64,000 bases of DNA from Parachlamydiales bacterium (lineage in GTDB: Bacteria > Chlamydiota > Chlamydiia > Chlamydiales > JABDDJ01), in contig JBAZCF010000004.1 in NCBI GenBank assembly GCA_041671045.1, forward strand, positions 1 through 64,000, in the 5' to 3' direction. The position numbers and the translations under genes are program-made. This document shows positions 18,301-26,757 of this stretch, in pieces. A model generated the notes under the pieces. It was not told the origin of the DNA. It ran no database searches and saw only the letters and a program-made list of their open reading frames with translations. Position 1 is the first letter of the stretch; each line of letters opens with the position of its first letter.

Positions 18301-18694
18301 TTTGCAAAGCCATTCTAAGCCATTTGCTTTAAGCGAAATTTGTAGTGCGAAACTGTACAAAGAAACAGAATTCCTATTTTCTTCAGCGCAATATGGAATT
18401 CTTAAAGGAGTTATCGACCTTTGTTTTGAATATGATAACAAGTACTATTTGCTGGATTGGAAGACAAATTGGTTAGGGCCCCAAGCAGAGTTTTACACTC
18501 CATCCCATCTGCAGCAAGCCATGCAAAAAAATGATTACTTTTTGCAAGCGCAAATTTATATGGATGCATTAAGGAAGTATTTTGCTTTGGTTGATAAAAG
18601 ACCCTTTGAAGATTGCTTCGGAGGTTACTATTATTTATTTTTAAGGGGAATTCCTAGTGGAAACGGTATCTTCTCAGTCCTTAACCCCGCTTGA
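15344..18694 (+). CDS. recB: Exodeoxyribonuclease V beta subunit RecB
   Basis: A 1116-residue helicase-nuclease of RecBCD. It unwinds DNA 3'-5' from broken ends, degrades it, and loads RecA. Motifs in order: Walker A EASAGTGKTF (about 23-32), TFTNAATNDLK (motif Ia), HAFC (about 125), Walker B VDEFQDTD (about 382), GDPKQSIYAFRQAD (motif III, about 407), TIHSSKGLEFDVV (motif V, about 724), YVTATRAK (motif VI), and a RecB nuclease domain with GVIDLCFE and LLDWKTN near residues 1023-1040, including the conserved Asp, Asp and Lys. All catalytic residues are present. It overlaps recC by 4 nt and recD by 38 nt. Confidence 0.96.
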   Translation: MIGFPSFNVLSSSQSIEGHLLLEASAGTGKTFAIENIVVRSILEKGLALDRILVLTFTNAATNDLKARIRSCIFKTIEDLAHGNTGENYLHNVAEQGEHAIWQAKQKLRHNLFFFENSQIFTLHAFCSRTLTDLSLLDPQEWMLSYAEINECIVNYIRTSLTLPLIHPAELEILWSTTERVVSEIKSQLLRGASIAKLPHYAEGEQAFRVLLESARQKYAFQSDKVLEDFQKITKACGKRDIDKHVKRLRNFARLLQEGASVTSFQLLIEEGLIWLENIKPEKILTKNVNFANLNLHYPTLDAWIRNELEPLLRNHTDKDLLLLRLAHGAQKVFRAWMRSEYRSTNDDLLRLMVEKTHDPSIGDQIRSKYDLVIVDEFQDTDPSQWTILKNLFLDPQHHWNGQLILVGDPKQSIYAFRQADIYTYREAANTLGQAAMASLDTNFRSHPKLVEGLNRLFSAERVPRLIYLPSTDEAVYCNPVKAGLKEEVFSLLPVEEVGIEFVAAKATEDVNQYIAAEILRLKESYGFDPSRCAILVKDRYKGAELGKVLKQFGLPYRLNRDRSLIKSPAYSPLKQLVKAVLHCKDIGIVKVALGDKILNWNYKRLLQLNEPAVLAATLQMFAKWNAKLHSQGIAHCLQAILDEPCAEDSITYGEAILKSEEGTEFFLELFQIVELLLEHQPLGSKNQGGLIDLFDVLEELDLEESGDLAIQGDDAQGISIVTIHSSKGLEFDVVFTQGIIFDSPAPSSIIVKHEEEERVIQAVHPESEDYLKYCEEIDAEKMRQFYVTATRAKYKLYLFALEQEKTPKKGKAAIVDLYLSHLQGHGENYHCLYEGIGSLSLGKFPSLVKLLDPESHSIRHKVLDECSRSLHIDKTVIQPDEYVFIEPFQPNFDFSNSFISSYTGLAKHEVELLEHIPPSDWEGEVKSVHTLPAGAETGILFHTLLEKIDFTRPFDKQALLPFFQSKTAPWIDVVYEMLHQIVSIPLQSHSKPFALSEICSAKLYKETEFLFSSAQYGILKGVIDLCFEYDNKYYLLDWKTNWLGPQAEFYTPSHLQQAMQKNDYFLQAQIYMDALRKYFALVDKRPFEDCFGGYYYLFLRGIPSGNGIFSVLNPA

Positions 18695-20357
18695 GGCGCT
18701 GGCCTCGCATTGGCCTATCTTGCAACAAAGCCTGTTGCAAGAGATCATAGATCCTATCGATGTGATCCTGACAGGACATATTCTTGAAGGGCGCTATGCT
18801 GAACTTGAGGAAGCTTGCGCTATCTGCCACCTCTCTTTGGCCGTACGTTCTGGCCATTTATGCGTGAAATGGGAAGAAGGGAAAATTGAGCCTTCTCCAG
18901 AGCTATTTTGGGATACACTCGCGAAAAATATTTTTCCTTACATTGAAAAAGGGCTTAAAAAGCTTATTGAAGAAAATGCTAATTCCTATCTTTCAGTATA
19001 TGGATCCGCACTCTACTTCCAGAGGTATGTCCAGTTAGAGGAACAGTGTGCAGAACTCTTCAATAGCCATCAAAGATTCCACCCTACCATTCTACTTAAC
19101 GCAGCATCTTTTGACGCATATCTCTCCCATCATCCGGCACTACTAAAAGAACAAAAAGACGCTATCAGCAAGGTTTTGCATCAAACGATTAGCTTTATCA
19201 CAGGGGGGCCGGGCACCGGCAAAACCTTTACTGCAAGCTGTTTGATCGAAGCGATCGGAAAGAGCCTGCCTGAGGAATGCAGAGCATCGTTCGAAATTGC
19301 TTTGGCTGCTCCCACGGGTAAAGCTGCCTCACATCTGCACCAAAAAATTATTGCCCAATTGCCGGATGTCAATGCGCTGATTTCTTCATCCACAATCCAT
19401 TCATTATTAAATATCAGCTCTTCAACCAAAGAGTTTAAAAAGAAACTTTCGCATGATCTTGTTGTTGTCGATGAATCCTCTATGATTGACTTAAAGTTGA
19501 TGACAGCTCTTTTATGTGCGCTTAAGCCCGGTGCGCGACTTGTCTTGCTAGGCGACCATCGTCAATTACCCCCTGTGGAGCCGGGAGCGCCCTTCAACGA
19601 TTTGATCTCGGCCCGCTTTAAAAGCGCAGATATTGCTTTGCAACCGGGGTATTTAAAAACATGCATGCGTGCAGAGCTCAAGGAGATTGTCCATTTCGCA
19701 GAGGAAATTGATAGGGGCGATTTAGAGGCCGTTAAAAGATCCTTAAACACCCCGGGATCTGCCGTACAAGGAAAGCTTTTGCCTGAAGCTAGGGCTTTTA
19801 ATCAAACGGTGCAGTACTTATCCGGGCTATTTCCTTCTTTGCTCTGTACGACAGAATATCCCGATATGCAGGTTCTCAAGTCATTCCGTTTGCTTACTCC
19901 CCTACGAAAAGGGGTATGGGGTGTTGAATCTTTGAACCAGGCATTGCATAAAACATTGCTGGCGCAGCTTCCGGTAGGGGCATCGCCGGCAATACCCATC
20001 CTTTTGACGACTAATGATCATCAGCTGCAATTGTACAATGGAGATATGGGATTTTTATGGAAGGGACAGGGGTATTTCGCTGCATCTGATGGATCATGGC
20101 GTATTATTCCGACAGCGATTTTACCTAAATACCAATATGGTTATTGTTTATCGGTACATAAAAGCCAGGGCAGCGAGTTTGACCGCATTGCTGTGCTGCT
20201 ACCTCCCGGAACGGAGGTATTGGGACGTTCCTCATTGTACACTGCAGTCACAAGGGCAAAACAATCAGTGGAATTGTGGTATGATCCGGTAATACTTGAA
20301 GCGACAATTCGGCAGGACAAGTTGCGGATTTCGAATTTATCTAGGAGGATAGAATGA
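18657..20357 (+). CDS. recD: Exodeoxyribonuclease V alpha subunit RecD
   Basis: A 566-residue superfamily 1B 5'-3' helicase, the second motor of RecBCD. Visible motifs: Walker A GGPGTGKTF (about 182-190), APTGKAA (Ia), VVDESSMID (Walker B, about 271), LGDHRQLPPVEPG (III), LTPLRKGVWGVE, SVHKSQGSEFD (V, about 500) and YTAVTRAK (VI). The start is GTG at 18657 with AAGGGGA upstream, inside the recB 3' end (38-nt overlap), which indicates coupled translation of the subunits. The size is typical for RecD rather than the longer RecD2. Confidence 0.95.
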   Translation: METVSSQSLTPLEALASHWPILQQSLLQEIIDPIDVILTGHILEGRYAELEEACAICHLSLAVRSGHLCVKWEEGKIEPSPELFWDTLAKNIFPYIEKGLKKLIEENANSYLSVYGSALYFQRYVQLEEQCAELFNSHQRFHPTILLNAASFDAYLSHHPALLKEQKDAISKVLHQTISFITGGPGTGKTFTASCLIEAIGKSLPEECRASFEIALAAPTGKAASHLHQKIIAQLPDVNALISSSTIHSLLNISSSTKEFKKKLSHDLVVVDESSMIDLKLMTALLCALKPGARLVLLGDHRQLPPVEPGAPFNDLISARFKSADIALQPGYLKTCMRAELKEIVHFAEEIDRGDLEAVKRSLNTPGSAVQGKLLPEARAFNQTVQYLSGLFPSLLCTTEYPDMQVLKSFRLLTPLRKGVWGVESLNQALHKTLLAQLPVGASPAIPILLTTNDHQLQLYNGDMGFLWKGQGYFAASDGSWRIIPTAILPKYQYGYCLSVHKSQGSEFDRIAVLLPPGTEVLGRSSLYTAVTRAKQSVELWYDPVILEATIRQDKLRISNLSRRIE

Positions 20358-21325
20358 TGAATTACCCCATTTCAGATCATTTTGACGGAAGAAAATTCAG
20401 AAATTTGGATCCTACCGCCCACAGCGATAAAAACCTTTGGGATATTATCAAGTGGCGTTGGTCGGCAAGGCCTAAGCCTTGGCCGCTTTGGATCGATAAT
20501 ATGCATCTGCCAAATATTGCTTCAGATGTATCTCTAAATGAGGTGTCTGTAACGTTTATCAATCATTCTACCTGTTTGGTACAACTGAATGGTATTAACA
20601 TCTTGACAGATCCTGTTTTTTCAGCACGCGTCAGCCCCTTCTCTTTTATTGGTCCTAGGAGAAGGCGTTTTCCGGGAATTGCATTAGATAGTTTGCCGAG
20701 GATTGATGTGGTCACGATCAGTCACAATCATTATGACCATTTAGATGTTGGTTCGTTGGCGGCGCTTAATGCTAGATTTTCACCTTTATTCATCACCCCC
20801 TTGAATAATGCATCCCTTTTGAAGGAAGTGGGTATAGATCAATGCATTGAGTTAGATTGGTGGCAGGAAAGGCCTTTAATGAACGGAAAGATAGCCTTAG
20901 TCCCTGCGCAGCATTGGTCGGCTAGAGGAATATTTGATCGTTGTAAAGCCCTTTGGGGTGGATTCATCTATCAATTTGGGGGGATAACGATCTATTTCGC
21001 TGGAGATACCGGCTATAATACACATTTCAAAACTATTTATGAGAAGTATGGCGCACCAGATATTAGTTTGCTGCCGATTGGCGTCTATGAGCCTCGGTGG
21101 TTTATGCAGAAGCAGCATATGAATCCTGAGGATGCCGTTAAGGCGCACTTAGATCTTAAATCCAAATTTTCGATGGGTATTCATCAAGGAACATTCCAAC
21201 TTTCTGACGAAGGGCAGAAAGATCCCGCAAATAGTCTTCAGGAACATCTAATCCGCTATAAAGTAGATCCGGAGAGGTTCATTTCTCCGGAAAATGGCCA
21301 GACCGTCTCAAGTCAGAATCTCTGA
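20354..21325 (+). CDS. Metallo-beta-lactamase-fold hydrolase (NAPE-PLD/UlaG-like)
   Basis: A 323-residue zinc hydrolase. It shows the HxHxDH metal site HNHYDHLD at about 124-131, preceded by INHSTCLVQ and ILTDPVFS, the pattern of the NAPE-phospholipase D/UlaG branch. FAGDTGYN near 215 supplies another metal ligand. Substrates in the family range from N-acyl-phosphatidylethanolamine to ascorbate-6-phosphate lactone, so the real substrate is unknown. The start overlaps the recD stop (ATGATGA), with GGAGG 5 nt ahead, so it is the last cistron of the rec operon. Its 3' end overlaps the convergent beta-lactamase-like gene by 18 nt. Confidence 0.85.
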   Translation: MMNYPISDHFDGRKFRNLDPTAHSDKNLWDIIKWRWSARPKPWPLWIDNMHLPNIASDVSLNEVSVTFINHSTCLVQLNGINILTDPVFSARVSPFSFIGPRRRRFPGIALDSLPRIDVVTISHNHYDHLDVGSLAALNARFSPLFITPLNNASLLKEVGIDQCIELDWWQERPLMNGKIALVPAQHWSARGIFDRCKALWGGFIYQFGGITIYFAGDTGYNTHFKTIYEKYGAPDISLLPIGVYEPRWFMQKQHMNPEDAVKAHLDLKSKFSMGIHQGTFQLSDEGQKDPANSLQEHLIRYKVDPERFISPENGQTVSSQNL

Positions 21326-22867
21326 CTTTTGTGGGGTATCTTCTATTGGTTTATCATTTTTAGGTTCTTGTGGAGAAGGTTCCTTTTTGAAGAATCCCAC
21401 ACAAGGCATACGCAAGCCTATGATATCTTTTTTGTCATCCGATAGGATGAAGGTCACTTGTTGTAAGATAGGTGTGTAGGAAGGAATTCCAGTGATGCTG
21501 AAGTCATCCCCTTGCCAATGTTCTAAACTCCCTTTGTCATTATTGTAAGTTGTGATCAAGAGGCTATTTTCATCTTTGGATATCCTTACAGTACCGAATG
21601 CGAGGTTTACATATTCCCCGCTATAATTCTGCAAAAGGAAGGTAGGAGCTAGATCTTTATTCCGATCCGCTTTGATTTGAGTGATCTGAGCGTCAAATTC
21701 CAATTCCATGGACTTAATTGCATCTTGGCCAATTTTATTCCAATCACGCGGTTCTTTTTTTAAATACTTATCAAGCAAAGAGTTAAGTAAGCATGCAAGA
21801 GCGGGATTCTCTGATTGGTTGGATAGGATGCAGATGCCTAGCTTTTCTTCCGGTACGATAGCAAGAAGAGTTTGGGCTCCGTCCGAAAGGCCTGTATGCA
21901 TATATATTTCTTTATCCCCAACACGGTATAACATCCATCCATAGCCATAGGCAGCTACAGGATTGAAATAAGTATAAATATTCCATTTATAGACATTGGA
22001 TATGATGGGTTCTATGACAGATTGGGCATTCTGTGTTTCTTTGATCAAGGGCCCTTGTTGAAGGAGGTATTTAAGCCATTTTGTCATATCTTTAGCGTTG
22101 CTGATAATACCTCCGGCAGCTGCAATCATGTCTAAGCTTTGATAAGCGATAGGATCCTTCCGGAAGTAAGGGGCTAGATGGGATTTAACTTTGTTGTCAC
22201 TTTCTAGGAAGGTATTAAAGTTAAAAGTAGTGTTTTCCATTTCCAAAGGTTTGAATATTTTCTCTGCGCAGTATTCCTGCCAAGGTTTTCCACTGACTTT
22301 TTCCATCACTTTTGAGGCTAGGACATATGCCATGTTGCTATAGCTAAAGTGTGCACGGAACGAGAAGGCTGGATTCATCTCGGCAGTTCTTTGGATCAGT
22401 TCGTCTTCAGTACGATTAGTATGCCACCAAAGCCTCCACGCTTGCATACCGGTACTTGGCAAACCCGTTCTTCCGGACAACAAATCCCTAATAGTCATTA
22501 GTTGGGTAGCTGTTTCATCTTTCAATTTAAATTCAGGCCAATAAGTACGTACAGGTTCTTCCCATTCAAGACGTTTTTCATCTACAAGCATACTGGCGGT
22601 TAATCCCGTAAATGCCTTTGTCAGCGAGCAGATCTGAAAAAGAGTGTTTTCATCGACGGGAGCGTCTACACCCCTTTCCCTTGTTCCATACCCTTGGGCT
22701 TTGACGACATCATCATTTTGAACAATGGAAAGTGCTATCCCCGGGGTGGACCAAGATTCCATTGTTTGGATGACAAATTGATCTATTTCATCTGCGTTTT
22801 CTCGAGTCGAATCCGCAGTGAGTTTTGCAAATAGAACAAGAAAAATGATGAGGTAGATTTTATGCAT
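21308..22867 (-). CDS. Exported class C beta-lactamase-family serine hydrolase
   Basis: A 519-residue protein with a signal peptide (about 1-18) and a penicillin-binding/AmpC-like domain. The catalytic SLTK is at 81-84 (ICSLTKAFT), the Tyr-x-Asn is YSN at 176-178, and HTG (MHTGLSDG) sits near 340 in place of KTG, as in esterase EstB-type and D-aminopeptidase-type members. A smaller C-terminal beta domain (about 420-500) ends in a Pro/Lys/Glu-rich tail. Probably a periplasmic peptidase, esterase or peptidoglycan-modifying enzyme. Lactam resistance cannot be inferred. It is transcribed divergently from the P-type ATPase gene. Confidence 0.85.
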   Translation of the reverse strand: MHKIYLIIFLVLFAKLTADSTRENADEIDQFVIQTMESWSTPGIALSIVQNDDVVKAQGYGTRERGVDAPVDENTLFQICSLTKAFTGLTASMLVDEKRLEWEEPVRTYWPEFKLKDETATQLMTIRDLLSGRTGLPSTGMQAWRLWWHTNRTEDELIQRTAEMNPAFSFRAHFSYSNMAYVLASKVMEKVSGKPWQEYCAEKIFKPLEMENTTFNFNTFLESDNKVKSHLAPYFRKDPIAYQSLDMIAAAGGIISNAKDMTKWLKYLLQQGPLIKETQNAQSVIEPIISNVYKWNIYTYFNPVAAYGYGWMLYRVGDKEIYMHTGLSDGAQTLLAIVPEEKLGICILSNQSENPALACLLNSLLDKYLKKEPRDWNKIGQDAIKSMELEFDAQITQIKADRNKDLAPTFLLQNYSGEYVNLAFGTVRISKDENSLLITTYNNDKGSLEHWQGDDFSITGIPSYTPILQQVTFILSDDKKDIIGLRMPCVGFFKKEPSPQEPKNDKPIEDTPQKSEILT

Positions 22868-22943
22868 AAATACCTGTATTTACGTTATTTATCTGGATAA
22901 TGTATTCATAGATTTAATTTTACTTAAAAGTTAAGGCTCCCAG

Positions 22944-25121
22944 ATGGAACATTCAGACTCCTGCTGTCATCATGAAAAACTCACCGGTATCAATGAAATC
23001 CCTCCCGAGGGGACGCTTTTTACGTGCCCGATGCATCCCGAAATTGAACAGGATCATCCAGGTTTTTGCCCCATTTGCGGAATGGCGCTCGAACAGAAAA
23101 TGATTACAGCTCAAGTCGATGATTCGGAATACAAGGATATGTTGAAGCGCTTTATCTTTGCGGGTCTTTTGACTCTGCCGGTCCTAATATTAGTAATGGT
23201 ACCGGGTCTTTTGCCTGAGGGGATATCCCCTTGGATTCAATTTATCCTAGCTACTCCGGTAGTTCTTTGGTCAGGATGGCCCTTTTTTGTACGGGGGTGG
23301 CAATCAGTTAAAAACCGTTCATTGAATATGTTTTCCTTGATTTCCTTAGGTGTCGGAACAGCCTATCTTTATAGCGTTATAGCGGTATTATTTCCTTCCA
23401 TCTTCCCTAACTCCTTTAAACACAATGGGGAACTCTTCATCTACTTTGAAGCGGCCGCTGTCATAACAGTGCTTGTGCTCTTAGGTCAAGTCCTGGAGCT
23501 TAGAGCTAAGACGCATACCAGCCAGGCTATTCGGGCGCTTCTAAACCAATCAGCAAAAACAGCCCATCGTATTAATGGAAGTGTAGAGGAAGAGATATCC
23601 ATAGATCATGTACATGTGGGCGACCTGTTACGGGTGAAGCCGGGTGAAAAAGTCCCTGTCGATGGCACTATAAATGAAGGATCAAGCCTAGTTGACGAAT
23701 CGATGATTACCGGAGAGCCTGTCCCTGTTCTGAAGAATCTGAATGATCCAGTGACAGGGGGGACCCTCAACCAAACCGGAAGCTTTATTATGGAGGCCAA
23801 GCATGTAGGGAAGGAAACTCTTTTGGCACGTATCGTACAAATGGTTTCTGAAGCACAGCGTACCAAGGCCCCTATTCAAAAACTTGCAGATACCGTCTCC
23901 GGATATTTCGTGCCTATTGTATTGATGATTGCATTATTAACATTTATTATCTGGAGTATGTATGGACCCGAGCCGCAGTTTGTCTATGCGTTGCTAAATG
24001 CAGTGGCAGTACTAATTATTGCCTGTCCGTGTGCTTTAGGGCTGGCAACGCCCATGTCGATTATGGTAGGAGTTGGAAGAGGTGCTGAGGAAGGTGTGTT
24101 AATAAAAAATGCAGAAGCCCTAGAGTTGATGCAGAAGGTAGATACTATCGCTTTGGATAAAACAGGGACTCTCACTTTAGGAAAGCCGCGTGTTGTACAA
24201 GTCTATTCGTTGGGAAAAGCGACTGAGCAGGAGCTTTTAAGCTATGCTGCAGCCATAGAAAGCCTTAGCGAACATCCCTTAGGACAAGCGATTGTAGCAG
24301 AAGCAAAAGAACGTCATTTAGAAATCCCTTCCGTCCAAGATTTTCAGTCGATTACAGGTGGAGGTGTGACAGGAATAATTCAAGGAAAAAATATTTTTAT
24401 TGGAAAGCCCTCTCTATTAGCTGATAACCGCCTTCAAGGTTCTAATGCGTTGTTGTCATCCATTGAAGAAGCTCAAAAACAAGCCCAAACCGTAGTATTG
24501 ATTGCGGTGGATAGAGAAGCGCAAGGATATATTGCCATTACAGACCCTATTAAGCCCTCCACGCCCAAAGCGATACAGGACTTGCATCATCTGAACCTTA
24601 AGATTGTGATGCTGACCGGTGACAATGAGTTCACAGCAAAAGCTGTAGCACAGAAACTTTCCATTGATCAGGTATTTGCAGGCGTGAGCCCAAAAGATAA
24701 GAATACCATTATTCAAAAAATCAAAAATGAAAAGCATATTGTTGCTATGGCAGGAGATGGCATTAACGATTCACCTGCGTTGGCAGCAGCAGATGTGGGC
24801 ATTGCTATGGGAACTGGAACCGATGTTGCAATGGAGACAGCGGGAATCACTTTAGTGAAAGGCGATCTAAATGGAATCGTCAAAGCTGTCCAGCTCAGCC
24901 GTGCGACCATGAAGAATATTTGGCAGAACTTATTTTTTGCCTTTATCTATAACGCCTTAGGCATACCCATTGCGGCAGGAATTCTCTATCCATTCACTGG
25001 GATATTGCTCAATCCCATGATTGCAAGTGCCGCAATGGCGTTTAGTTCGGTCTCTGTTATCCTTAATGCCTTAAGGTTAAAAAAGGTTAAGTTAGGGTCT
25101 TTGCCAGAGCAACGATCCTGA
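22944..25121 (+). CDS. copA: Heavy-metal (copper-type) P1B ATPase
   Basis: A 725-residue membrane pump that exports Cu(I) or a related soft metal. The N-terminus holds a short metal-binding region: a Cys/His cluster (DSCCHH) and a FTCPMHPE...FCPICGMAL domain with Cys28, Cys42 and Cys45, instead of the usual GMTCxxC ferredoxin-like domain. Core motifs: TGEPVPV (actuator), CPCALG near 360 (metal-binding helix), DKTGTLT near 405 (phosphorylated Asp), SEHPLG (nucleotide-binding HP), and GDGINDSPAL near 610. About eight membrane segments are apparent. CPC with this N-terminal domain points to copper or silver. Its 3' end overlaps a convergent small gene by 30 nt. Confidence 0.92.
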   Translation: MEHSDSCCHHEKLTGINEIPPEGTLFTCPMHPEIEQDHPGFCPICGMALEQKMITAQVDDSEYKDMLKRFIFAGLLTLPVLILVMVPGLLPEGISPWIQFILATPVVLWSGWPFFVRGWQSVKNRSLNMFSLISLGVGTAYLYSVIAVLFPSIFPNSFKHNGELFIYFEAAAVITVLVLLGQVLELRAKTHTSQAIRALLNQSAKTAHRINGSVEEEISIDHVHVGDLLRVKPGEKVPVDGTINEGSSLVDESMITGEPVPVLKNLNDPVTGGTLNQTGSFIMEAKHVGKETLLARIVQMVSEAQRTKAPIQKLADTVSGYFVPIVLMIALLTFIIWSMYGPEPQFVYALLNAVAVLIIACPCALGLATPMSIMVGVGRGAEEGVLIKNAEALELMQKVDTIALDKTGTLTLGKPRVVQVYSLGKATEQELLSYAAAIESLSEHPLGQAIVAEAKERHLEIPSVQDFQSITGGGVTGIIQGKNIFIGKPSLLADNRLQGSNALLSSIEEAQKQAQTVVLIAVDREAQGYIAITDPIKPSTPKAIQDLHHLNLKIVMLTGDNEFTAKAVAQKLSIDQVFAGVSPKDKNTIIQKIKNEKHIVAMAGDGINDSPALAAADVGIAMGTGTDVAMETAGITLVKGDLNGIVKAVQLSRATMKNIWQNLFFAFIYNALGIPIAAGILYPFTGILLNPMIASAAMAFSSVSVILNALRLKKVKLGSLPEQRS

Positions 25122-25427
25122 ATACTTGTCAATGCATGTAAGAAATGTTTTATTTCCGGTTCTGGCTTTAGAAAAGACGAGAATTTGATCGCCTGAAAGC
25201 TTACAGGAGAGGATTTTTGCATGGAAAGGTGCATCCCACAGTAAGTTACCTTTGTAAGTATAGCCTGTGATATGATCTTCATCAGTGAAGCTAGTGATCA
25301 CATATATAGCTGTCGGAGAAAGAATCATTCGCTCTTGATTGAATTCACTATCGCCCAATTGTGCAGCGCAAGTTTTGCCCGCTATGACCATGAACATACA
25401 GATAAATAATAAACGCATTGCTTTCAT
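25092..25427 (-). CDS. Small exported PQQ-repeat-like protein
   Basis: A 111-residue protein starting at 25427 (MKAMRLLFICMFMVIAG...), chosen because GGAG sits 8 nt upstream and the signal peptide begins there; the open frame extends 12 codons further upstream. The mature part holds two beta-blade-like repeats ending in GYTYKGNLLWDAP and CIDKYSGSLLWQRP. The second resembles the tGxxxW motif of PQQ-type beta-propeller repeats, but far too few blades are present for a propeller. Function unknown. Its last 10 codons are antisense to the end of the P-type ATPase gene. Confidence 0.6.
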   Translation of the reverse strand: MKAMRLLFICMFMVIAGKTCAAQLGDSEFNQERMILSPTAIYVITSFTDEDHITGYTYKGNLLWDAPFHAKILSCKLSGDQILVFSKARTGNKTFLTCIDKYSGSLLWQRP

Positions 25428-25540
25428 TGAAAAATCTCCAAAATAAGGTTTAAGCTTTCCCACAATATACCAGAAATATTATGTACGGAATAAAAAGTTA
25501 GGATTAATTTTTTATAAATATTACAGCTTAGGAGTTAACA

Positions 25541-26692
25541 ATGACAGAAGATGCCAAAGATACTAGTGTGCATGGATGTTCAGTGGGCACTGACCATGAC
25601 CGTGAAGTTCCCGAAGTAGATTTATTTTCTCCATTAACCCTCCGCGGGATCACCTTCAAAAACCGTATCGTAATGTCACCTATGTGTCAGTATAGCGCGG
25701 AAAATGGAATGGCAAATGATTGGCATTTGGTTCACTTAGGAAGCCGTGCAGCGGGAGGAGTTGCCTTGGTTATGGTAGAAGCTACTGCTGTGACATCAGA
25801 AGGTAGGATAAGCCCTAAAGATATGGGGTTGTGGAGTGATGCTCATATAGAACCTTTGTCGCAGATTGCAGCTTTTGTAGCAAAGCAAGGAGCTATCCCT
25901 GGAATTCAACTTGCACATGCTGGAAGAAAAGGCAGCAGTTTGCCTCCATGGCAAGGGGGCACTCCCTTGAAAAAAGGCGATAATGGAAGTTGGGATCTGT
26001 TGGCACCCAGCGCAATACCTTTTGATACAACGAATCCTGTACCTAAAGAAATGAATGAAGCAGATATTCAAAATGTTATCCAAGCATTTAAAGATAGCGT
26101 ACAGAGAGCTTTAAAGGCTGGATTTAAAGTGATAGAGATCCACTCGGCCCACGGCTATCTCCTGCACGAATTCCTCTCACCTATCAGTAATAAAAGAACA
26201 GATCAGTATGGGGGAAGCTTGGAGAACAGAATGCGTCTACCTTTACAGGTGGCAGTAGCAGCACGTGAATTAATCCCGGAAGAATATCCACTTTTTGTAC
26301 GCATCTCAGCTTCCGATTGGATAGAAGGAGGCTGGGACATTGTGCAATCTGTAGAATTATCAAAAAAGTTAAAAAATGTAGGCGTAGATCTTATTGACGT
26401 TTCCTCAGGAGGAATGGTGCCCAACGCTAAAATTCCGGTGGGAAAAGGCTATCAAGTTCCTTTTGCGCAACAAATCAGAGAACAGGCTGAGATTAGAACG
26501 GGAGCAGTGGGTTTGATATTAGAACCGCGGCAAGCAGAGGAGATCCTTACTCAAGGCTCTGCAGATTTGATTTTTCTAGGAAGAGAATTGCTGCGGGAGC
26601 CGTATTGGGTTATCAAGGCGCAGCACGAGCTAGGCTTTGAGCCTGACTGGCCAACTCCCTATGGTTATGCAGTAAAAAGGCGTTCTAAATAA
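25541..26692 (+). CDS. Old yellow enzyme-family NADH:flavin oxidoreductase (YqjM type)
   Basis: A 383-residue FMN-dependent ene-reductase that reduces activated C=C bonds. After a 25-residue acidic extension comes the OYE barrel: LFSPLTLRGITFKNRIVMSPMCQYS with Cys49, the redox-tuning cysteine of the thermophilic-like/YqjM subgroup; HAGRKGS; IHSAHGYLLHEFLSP near 203 (substrate-binding His, and Arg in SNKRTDQYGGS); and a GRELLREP phosphate-binding loop near the end. Residues expected for FMN binding are present. Physiological substrate unknown; probably stress-related quinone or enone detoxification. It is a single-gene unit followed by a hairpin. Confidence 0.93.
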   Translation: MTEDAKDTSVHGCSVGTDHDREVPEVDLFSPLTLRGITFKNRIVMSPMCQYSAENGMANDWHLVHLGSRAAGGVALVMVEATAVTSEGRISPKDMGLWSDAHIEPLSQIAAFVAKQGAIPGIQLAHAGRKGSSLPPWQGGTPLKKGDNGSWDLLAPSAIPFDTTNPVPKEMNEADIQNVIQAFKDSVQRALKAGFKVIEIHSAHGYLLHEFLSPISNKRTDQYGGSLENRMRLPLQVAVAARELIPEEYPLFVRISASDWIEGGWDIVQSVELSKKLKNVGVDLIDVSSGGMVPNAKIPVGKGYQVPFAQQIREQAEIRTGAVGLILEPRQAEEILTQGSADLIFLGRELLREPYWVIKAQHELGFEPDWPTPYGYAVKRRSK

Positions 26693-26719
26693 GGGTTCTT
26701 ATCAAGCCAAGGATTGGTG

Positions 26720-26743
26720 GAGACGGCGGCCAGCCACCGTCTC
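26720..26743. terminator. Hairpin between convergent genes
   Basis: GAGACGG (26720-26726) pairs with CCGTCTC (26737-26743). An alternative GGTGG/CCACC pairing is also possible. It sits between the oxidoreductase gene and the convergent Cys-repeat gene, so it could serve both strands. No T-run. Confidence 0.4.
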
Positions 26744-26757
26744 ATACTCGATAAGGA

